A stretch of DNA of 5,443 bases, taken from Chthoniobacterales bacterium (GTDB taxonomy: Bacteria; Verrucomicrobiota; Verrucomicrobiia; Chthoniobacterales; UBA10450). The stretch spans positions 1 to 5,443 of the forward strand of contig JAICXG010000189.1 in assembly GCA_025980625.1 (NCBI GenBank), in the 5' to 3' direction. How positions within the stretch are numbered: position 1 is the stretch's first letter; the number at the start of each line of letters is the position of its first letter. A model generated the notes under the pieces. It was given only the letters and a program-made list of their open reading frames with translations. It searched no databases and was not told where the DNA came from. The translations under genes were made by a program, and so were the position numbers. Below are positions 1 to 5,443 of this stretch, one piece after another.

Positions 1-43
1 CCAACCCGTCAGTCTCATTCCACAACCAAGCAAAGGATACTCC

Positions 44-496
44 ATGAATAACCTGCTCACTTACTCAATAATTCTGCTCCTCGCGCCTGTGTCCGTGCTA
101 GCTCAAAGACCCGACCCGGCTGCGCTTGAAGCGCAGGAAAAAGCCGTCTGGCAGTCAGTCAAAGACAAAAAGATCGACCAGTTCAAAAACTTCCTTTCCG
201 ACAAAGTGATGGCCGTCTACAGCGATGGCATTTACAACAAGGACCAGGAAATCGCACTGGTCGCCAAGATCGACATGAAATCATTCGCGCTGACTGATTT
301 TACCGTGACAATGGCTGACCCAAACACCGCCGTTCTCACCTACAAATGCAAGGTCGAAAGCATGGCGAACGGAAAGGACGCGTCCGGCGACTACAACTGC
401 GGCTCAATCTGGCAAATGAAGAATGGGAAATGGCAGGCCATCTTTCACAGCGACATGAAAGCGGAAGGGGCCAGCGCCGCGCAAAAGAAAGAATAG
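44..496 (+). CDS. Exported NTF2-like / DUF4440-type small protein
   Basis: A 150-residue protein whose biochemical role is unknown. Residues 1-20 form a clear Sec signal peptide: a short polar start, a hydrophobic core (residues 8-19) and a VLA|Q cleavage site, so it is probably periplasmic or secreted. The mature part follows the pattern of the SnoaL/DUF4440 branch of the NTF2-like fold. An N-terminal helix (about 26-50, with EKAVWQSVKDKKID) is followed by a short segment ending in the YSDGIY turn (59-64). Then come beta strands (about 80-101) and a final strand pair with IWQMKNGKWQAIFHSD (122-137). Two cysteines (102 and 119) could form a disulfide. The tail is lysine/glutamate-rich and probably disordered. 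AAAGGA at 32-37, six bases before the ATG, supports this start. Such domains act as small-ligand binders or enzymes, and no catalytic residues can be assigned here. The gene has no visible functional link to thiC and ends in front of a GC hairpin. Confidence 0.85.
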   Translation: MNNLLTYSIILLLAPVSVLAQRPDPAALEAQEKAVWQSVKDKKIDQFKNFLSDKVMAVYSDGIYNKDQEIALVAKIDMKSFALTDFTVTMADPNTAVLTYKCKVESMANGKDASGDYNCGSIWQMKNGKWQAIFHSDMKAEGASAAQKKE

Positions 497-507
497 CAGC
501 GGGACGA

Positions 508-543
508 GCAGCCGCCCCGATCAATTCGCAACCGGGGCGCTGC
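508..543 (+). terminator. GC-rich hairpin after the exported-protein gene
   Basis: The left arm is GCAG (508-511) plus CGCCCC (513-518), with one bulged C. It pairs completely with GGGGCG-CTGC (534-543) across a 15-base loop. It lies 12 bases after the stop codon and just before the thiC promoter, where a terminator is expected. Only TT follows the stem instead of a T-run, so it may be a weak, Rho-assisted or mRNA-stabilising structure and not a classical intrinsic terminator. Confidence 0.45.
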
Positions 544-553
544 TTCCGCATCG

Positions 554-581
554 TTGACTTCTCATCCTCGAGTTCTATTCT
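554..581 (+). promoter_or_regulatory. Probable sigma70-type promoter of the thiC leader
   Basis: TTGACT (554-559, 5/6 match to the -35 consensus) is followed after 16 bases by TATTCT (576-581, 4/6 match to the -10). Transcription would begin around 587-590, immediately upstream of the riboswitch aptamer. The position is what makes this persuasive, since the matches alone are moderate. Confidence 0.5.
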
Positions 582-590
582 CAAAAGACA

Positions 591-687
591 GAGCGGGGGA
601 GCCATGGGCTGAGAGTCCAGCACTTTGCTAGAAAAATGCTGGAGACCCTTAAACCTGATGCGGGTAATGCCGCCGGAGGGAGCAGGG
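591..687 (+). promoter_or_regulatory. TPP riboswitch (THI element)
   Basis: This aptamer binds thiamine pyrophosphate and controls thiC. The conserved blocks appear in the right order: GGGGGAGCC (595-603), GGCTGAGAG (607-615), ACCCTTAAACCTGATGCGGG (645-664), TAATGCCGCC (665-674) and GGAGGGA (675-681). The GCC/GGC arm around ATG and the GGGG...ACCC pairing (P2) are visible. A lineage-specific stem inserted after CTGAGAG has perfect 7-bp arms, TCCAGCA (616-622) and TGCTGGA (637-643). The outer P1 pairing looks weak, with only a GC/GC pair evident, so the exact ends are approximate. The aptamer is followed 11 bases later by a terminator hairpin, which points to control by premature termination when TPP is abundant. 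Confidence 0.95.
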
Positions 688-690
688 AGT

Positions 691-698
691 TCGTTAGG
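691..698 (+). repeat. TCGTTAGG octamer, copy 1 (thiC leader)
   Basis: Copy extended to TCGTTAGGC. It sits between the aptamer and terminator, and its last base is the first base of the terminator stem. Its wider context, GGAGTTCGTTAGGC, is identical to copy 6. Confidence 0.6.
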
Positions 699-724
699 CC
701 ATGCGTTTCCGCGCATGGCTTTTT
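698..724 (+). terminator. Intrinsic terminator, expression platform of the TPP riboswitch
   Basis: GCCATGCG (698-705) and CGCATGGC (712-719) form a perfect 8-bp stem with a six-base loop, followed directly by TTTTT (720-724). Placed between the TPP aptamer and thiC, this is the expected OFF-state terminator. The antiterminator partner is not obvious. One candidate is the aptamer segment GCCATG at 601-606, which could pair with CATGGC (714-719), but this is inference. The stem contains an in-frame ATG (701), so it could also hide a start codon. Confidence 0.8.
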
Positions 725-730
725 GCATTT

Positions 731-2842
<2,112 letters not shown>

Positions 2843-2923
2843 GCTCGACATTTTCGAACAAGTGCTGCGATGATGACCGAAGGTCTCGTTCTAAGATAAA
2901 GTAGTTTGTAAAATACAGCAGCA

Positions 2924-3132
2924 ATGGCGAGCGAGCACCGCAGCCAGTAAAACGACGTAGGAAAATCGCTCTTCGCGGTGCTTGGCTGATCGCTGCCGTA
3001 ATGCTGACCACTGCTGTGGCAGGCGCATCGCCGGTAACTTCGCCAGTTCCGCTTTCGTTCAGCGATGCAGCACATCTCTCACGCTTTCATGGTTATCGTC
3101 GCAGTTCTTCCAGTCAGAGTAGAGACTTCTAG
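2924..3132 (+). pseudogene. Possible decayed gene: signal-peptide-like remnant
   Basis: The frame ending in TAG at 3130-3132 is open back to about 2905. It encodes KRRRKIALRGAWLIAAV followed by MLTTAVAGASPV, which is a textbook n-region, hydrophobic core and AGA/ASP cleavage region. About 30 further residues follow, ending in a serine-rich tail. The frame has no ATG, GTG or TTG start before the charged region. The only sensible ATG (2924) is in another frame and stops after eight codons at 2948-2950. A frameshift between the two would join them. Alternatively ATG 3001 starts a 43-residue peptide that lacks the positive n-region. Resemblance to a signal peptide can arise by chance, so this is a weak call. 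Confidence 0.2.
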
Positions 3133-3224
3133 ATGTTGCTGCGGTGGGTCTGCTGTGCTGTTTTCGCGTATTTAGCGTTTCTCCATCATTTGCAGCGGTG
3201 ACACGAAGATAAACGCGACCGAAA

Positions 3225-3274
3225 GTGTGGCCTGTCTCCTGCCGTTGACAGGCAGACTGCGGCCTCACATTTTT
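3225..3274 (+). terminator. Long imperfect hairpin with T-run, possible thiC terminator
   Basis: GTGTGGCC (3225-3232) pairs with GGCCTCAC (3261-3268) with one T-T mismatch, and ATTTTT follows (3269-3274). Inside, GCCTGTC (3230-3236) can alternatively pair perfectly with GACAGGC (3247-3253), and CTGCC (3239-3243) with GGCAG (3251-3255), so several folds compete. It lies about 380 bases after thiC, which is far for its terminator. No nearer hairpin with a T-run was found. Confidence 0.35.
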
Positions 3275-3293
3275 CGAAAAACGAAACTTCCTA

Positions 3294-3301
3294 CCTAACG
3301 A
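3294..3301 (-). repeat. TCGTTAGG octamer, copy 5 (intergenic)
   Basis: Minus-strand copy in the convergent intergenic region, extended to TTCGTTAGGT. Confidence 0.6.
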
Positions 3302-3384
3302 ATAAAGCCCTGCGGGACGGACGTATCGTCTCGCCGCGCAATCCGGAAAGCAGCGACGTCAATTAGCGGCGGTTTGATTCCGAG

Positions 3385-3407
3385 AAAAGCCGGAAACGAT
3401 TGCCGGC
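3385..3407 (-). terminator. Intrinsic terminator of the cyclase-TPR gene
   Basis: Read on the minus strand: GCCGG, a nine-base loop, CCGGC, then TTTT. It begins about 12 bases after the stop codon of the minus-strand gene. The 5-bp stem is short but fully GC, and the position is ideal. Confidence 0.55.
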
Positions 3408-3418
3408 CGGAGAATGAG

Positions 3419-5443
3419 TTATCGTTGACTTACCTTCAGTTGGTCGTCGGCCAGACCCATGGTGTGGAGGAAGGCGTTCCAACGCGGATCACTGTGGAGA
3501 TTCGGCAAGAGTGTATCTACACGCAAACCGAGCAGACCGGCGTCGTGTTGCCGGCGTGCGCGCTCCAGCCATTCGAAGGCGTGATCCTTGTCGTCCCGAT
3601 AACCGTAAACCTCGGCGATCTGATAGGCAGCGGTTTCGCCGTTTTTTGCGATTAACTCATTCAACGCAGCATCTGACTCAGTAACTCGCTTTTGACTCCA
3701 GCGCGCGGAGCTTACGACGAGGAGCTGCGCCCAGTCGGCCGCATCCTGTTGCGCAGCCGCGATCGCTGCTTCGGGTTTACCTTCCAAAAGATAACACAAG
3801 CCGACACTGGCATGGGAATTTGGGGCCGAGGGATTCAATTCGATGACCCGTTCGTATTCCAGCCGCGCCTCCGCGTAATGGCCGGACGACTGCAGGCTGG
3901 AGGCGTAAACCGCACGAGCCAGCGCGTTCACCGGGTCCACTGTGACCGCCCGACGAAGGAGTTCCTGAGCCTGCATGAGATCGCCGCGAACAGCGGCAAA
4001 ATTTCCCGCCTCCGTGAGCAAGGTTGAATCTTCCGGCGCCAGAGCGAGGGCCTTGCGCAATGTCTCGGCCGCCCCTTTCAAATTATAATCAAAATTGGTT
4101 TCGATGACCGACCGGGCCGACAACGCTTCCGGCAACTCTGGCTCGAGCGCGAGCGCCTTTTCCACCGCGTCCCGGGCGGCGGCGAGATGAGCGTTAAAAC
4201 CTTTCTGGCCGCCCGCGGTGACATAGTTACAAAACCAGATGTGGGTCTGGGCCAGCCCGGCCCATGCGAGCGCGAAAGTGGGGTCTAGTTCCACCGCGTG
4301 TTGAAAGGCGGCCCGCGCCTGCTCCGTTTCCTTCTCGGAATGGCGGTTGATGAAAAATCGCCCCTGCAAATAGGCTTCGTGTGCCTCGATGTTTTTGGTT
4401 CCACCCTTGGCCGCTGCCTGCACTTCAGCCAGGATCTTCTCTTTCGCGGTGGAATCTGCGTCGGCCCGGGCGAATCGACCGCGTAATTGTGCGACGATCG
4501 TCTGCGCGAGCTCGGTTTGCACGGCGAACACGTCCTTCAAATCGCGCGTGTAATTTTCCGACCAGAGTTCTTCGCCGGTATCAACCCGGCTGAGTCGCGC
4601 CGCGATCCGCACGCTATTGCCGGACCGGCGCACACTTCCTTCCACCAGATGCGCGACGCCGAGTTTCTGACCAATCTCCTGGGCGGTCGAATTCTTGCCT
4701 TTGAACGAAAAGGCCGAGGTCCGCGCGGCCACGTGCAGGCCGGGAATCTTTTGCAGCACCGTGAGTAGCTCTTCGCTTACGCCATCGGAGAAATATTCGC
4801 TTCCCTTGTCATCACTCAGGTTAACGAAGGGCAGGACCGCAACCGAATTCTGATCGGGCGCCTTTACCTCAGCCGCCGGCACCAGCTTCGCGGAGTTCGT
4901 TAGGCTATTATTATGATCCCGCTTCGAGCGTTCCACTAACCACCACACACCGCAAAGCAGTCCTATCGTCGCGAGGAGAGCGATAAAGAGCGCCACAGGC
5001 GATTTCTTTGATACATTTGCCGGAGGCGCAGCTGCCATCTTCGTGCTCGGCTCCCAAGGGAGCACGATTCGGAAGAGGTCCATCGGCAGGCTGATGTTTT
5101 TCAAATCCGCCGAACCAAATTTTTCAAACCTGGCTTCGAGTGCATTGCGGATCTGCCGTTCCACATCCATCGAGACGCAAATGCCGCCCGCGCCGGCCAG
5201 TGACTCGATGCGCGATGCGATGTTGACCCCGTCGCCGTAAACATCGCCATCGCGATGGACCACGTCGCCAATATGAATGCCGATCTTGAGTTCGATTCGC
5301 CGGCTCCGGCCTACGTCGTGATTGCGTTTCGCCAGCGCCCGCTGAATCTCGATCGCGCACTGCGCCGCTTCCAGGGCGCTGCCGAATTCGACCAGGAAAG
5401 CGTCCCCGATTGTTTTGATTTCCGCGCCGTGAAAGTGCGGAAA
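3419..5443 (-). CDS. Class III adenylate/guanylate cyclase - TolB-like - TPR membrane protein (5' end outside window)
   Basis: Partial gene: 674 residues are visible, and the frame stays open to the window edge. The internal GTG at 5263 is not the start. Numbering from the edge, residues 1-130 are most of a class III cyclase domain. Lys10 and Asp14 in KTIGDAFLVEF, Asp67 in DVYG, Asn74 and Arg78 in GDGVNIASR match the purine-specifying, metal-binding and transition-state residues; Lys with Asp suggests ATP as substrate and cAMP as product. The first metal Asp (usually FADVVGYS) would lie upstream. Residues 148-170 form one membrane helix, ending in VWWLVERSKR. Residues 198-322 form a TolB/FlgO-like domain (VAVLPFVNLSDD, SDGVSEELL, HLVEGSVR). 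Residues about 353-660 carry TPR units and a typical SDPRWNAFLHTMGL end. The cyclase should face the cytoplasm and the TPR part the periplasm. The partners or signal sensed are unknown. Roughly 50-70 residues are missing, judged from related proteins. A terminator follows the stop. Confidence 0.93.
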   Translation of the reverse strand, partial: FPHFHGAEIKTIGDAFLVEFGSALEAAQCAIEIQRALAKRNHDVGRSRRIELKIGIHIGDVVHRDGDVYGDGVNIASRIESLAGAGGICVSMDVERQIRNALEARFEKFGSADLKNISLPMDLFRIVLPWEPSTKMAAAPPANVSKKSPVALFIALLATIGLLCGVWWLVERSKRDHNNSLTNSAKLVPAAEVKAPDQNSVAVLPFVNLSDDKGSEYFSDGVSEELLTVLQKIPGLHVAARTSAFSFKGKNSTAQEIGQKLGVAHLVEGSVRRSGNSVRIAARLSRVDTGEELWSENYTRDLKDVFAVQTELAQTIVAQLRGRFARADADSTAKEKILAEVQAAAKGGTKNIEAHEAYLQGRFFINRHSEKETEQARAAFQHAVELDPTFALAWAGLAQTHIWFCNYVTAGGQKGFNAHLAAARDAVEKALALEPELPEALSARSVIETNFDYNLKGAAETLRKALALAPEDSTLLTEAGNFAAVRGDLMQAQELLRRAVTVDPVNALARAVYASSLQSSGHYAEARLEYERVIELNPSAPNSHASVGLCYLLEGKPEAAIAAAQQDAADWAQLLVVSSARWSQKRVTESDAALNELIAKNGETAAYQIAEVYGYRDDKDHAFEWLERARRQHDAGLLGLRVDTLLPNLHSDPRWNAFLHTMGLADDQLKVSQR
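4897..4904 (+). repeat. TCGTTAGG octamer, copy 6 (in the cyclase gene)
   Basis: Copy extended to TCGTTAGGC in the linker just after the membrane helix. On the coding strand it is read as AGC CTA ACG AAC, again forcing the CTA codon. The 14-base context GGAGTTCGTTAGGC equals that of copy 1. Confidence 0.6.

Larger units (their letters stand above)
2843..3418. other. Convergent intergenic region between thiC and the cyclase gene
   Basis: These 576 bases contain no confident gene. They hold a possible decayed secretory ORF (2924-3132), a long imperfect hairpin with a T-run (3225-3274), one TCGTTAGG octamer on the minus strand (3294-3301) and a minus-strand terminator (3385-3407). A 22-codon frame with a hydrophobic segment (3133-3201, starting MLLRWVCCAVF) directly follows the TAG that ends the decayed ORF. 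It is too short to call a gene. No tRNA-like or transposon structure was seen. Confidence 0.7.

Noticed and set aside
701..730. Using ATG 701 as the annotated thiC start
   Set aside because: It lies in the left arm of the perfect terminator hairpin. ATG 731 is the first in-frame ATG after the T-run. It is kept as an alternative because of the GGGAG upstream.
3059..3268. 69-residue minus-strand frame in the intergenic region
   Set aside because: No recognisable motif, start context or similarity was seen, and it overlaps hairpin structures. Chance is the simpler reading.
3692..4768. Plus-strand frames opposite the cyclase-TPR gene
   Set aside because: The minus-strand protein has continuous recognisable TolB and TPR domains here, and the plus-strand translations look random.
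5263..5263. GTG at 5263 as the start of the cyclase gene
   Set aside because: The frame continues upstream for 60 codons with conserved cyclase motifs (KTIGDAFLVEF), so the gene simply runs off the window.

Overview
The window is 5.4 kb of moderately GC-rich bacterial DNA. It probably comes from a Verrucomicrobiota-like soil bacterium (Spartobacteria/Chthoniobacterales type). That is inferred from the style of the ThiC and cyclase-TPR proteins, from short palindromic and heptamer repeats sitting inside a coding gene, and from weak use of Shine-Dalgarno sites. No marker gene proves it.

Layout: (1) 44-496 (+) encodes a small exported NTF2-like/DUF4440-type protein of unknown role, followed by a strong GC hairpin (508-543). 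(2) 554-724 is a complete thiamine control unit: a sigma70-like promoter, a TPP riboswitch aptamer (591-687), and a perfect 8-bp terminator hairpin with a T-run (698-724). (3) 731-2842 (+) encodes ThiC, the radical-SAM enzyme that makes the pyrimidine half of thiamine. All the ligand residues I could check are intact, but the gene carries two in-frame repeat insertions: a heptamer array (1211-1243) and a 104-bp palindromic element with terminal inverted repeats (1370-1473). (4) 2843-3418 is a convergent intergenic region with terminator-like hairpins and a possible decayed secretory-protein remnant. (5) 3419-5443 (-) is the 3' part of a class III nucleotide cyclase fused to a transmembrane segment, a TolB/FlgO-like domain and TPR repeats. 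Its N-terminus lies beyond the window.

How it works together: thiC appears to be a single-gene transcription unit switched off by TPP through premature termination. It converges on the cyclase gene and shares no function with it. No multi-gene novel system such as a defence island, phage or CRISPR locus is visible.

The most unusual signals are at the DNA level. The octamer TCGTTAGG occurs six times on the two strands (about 0.17 expected at uniform composition) and often forces rare codons. The palindromic element in thiC is translated as part of the protein, much like Rickettsia palindromic elements. The heptamer array could shift the thiC reading frame if its copy number changed.
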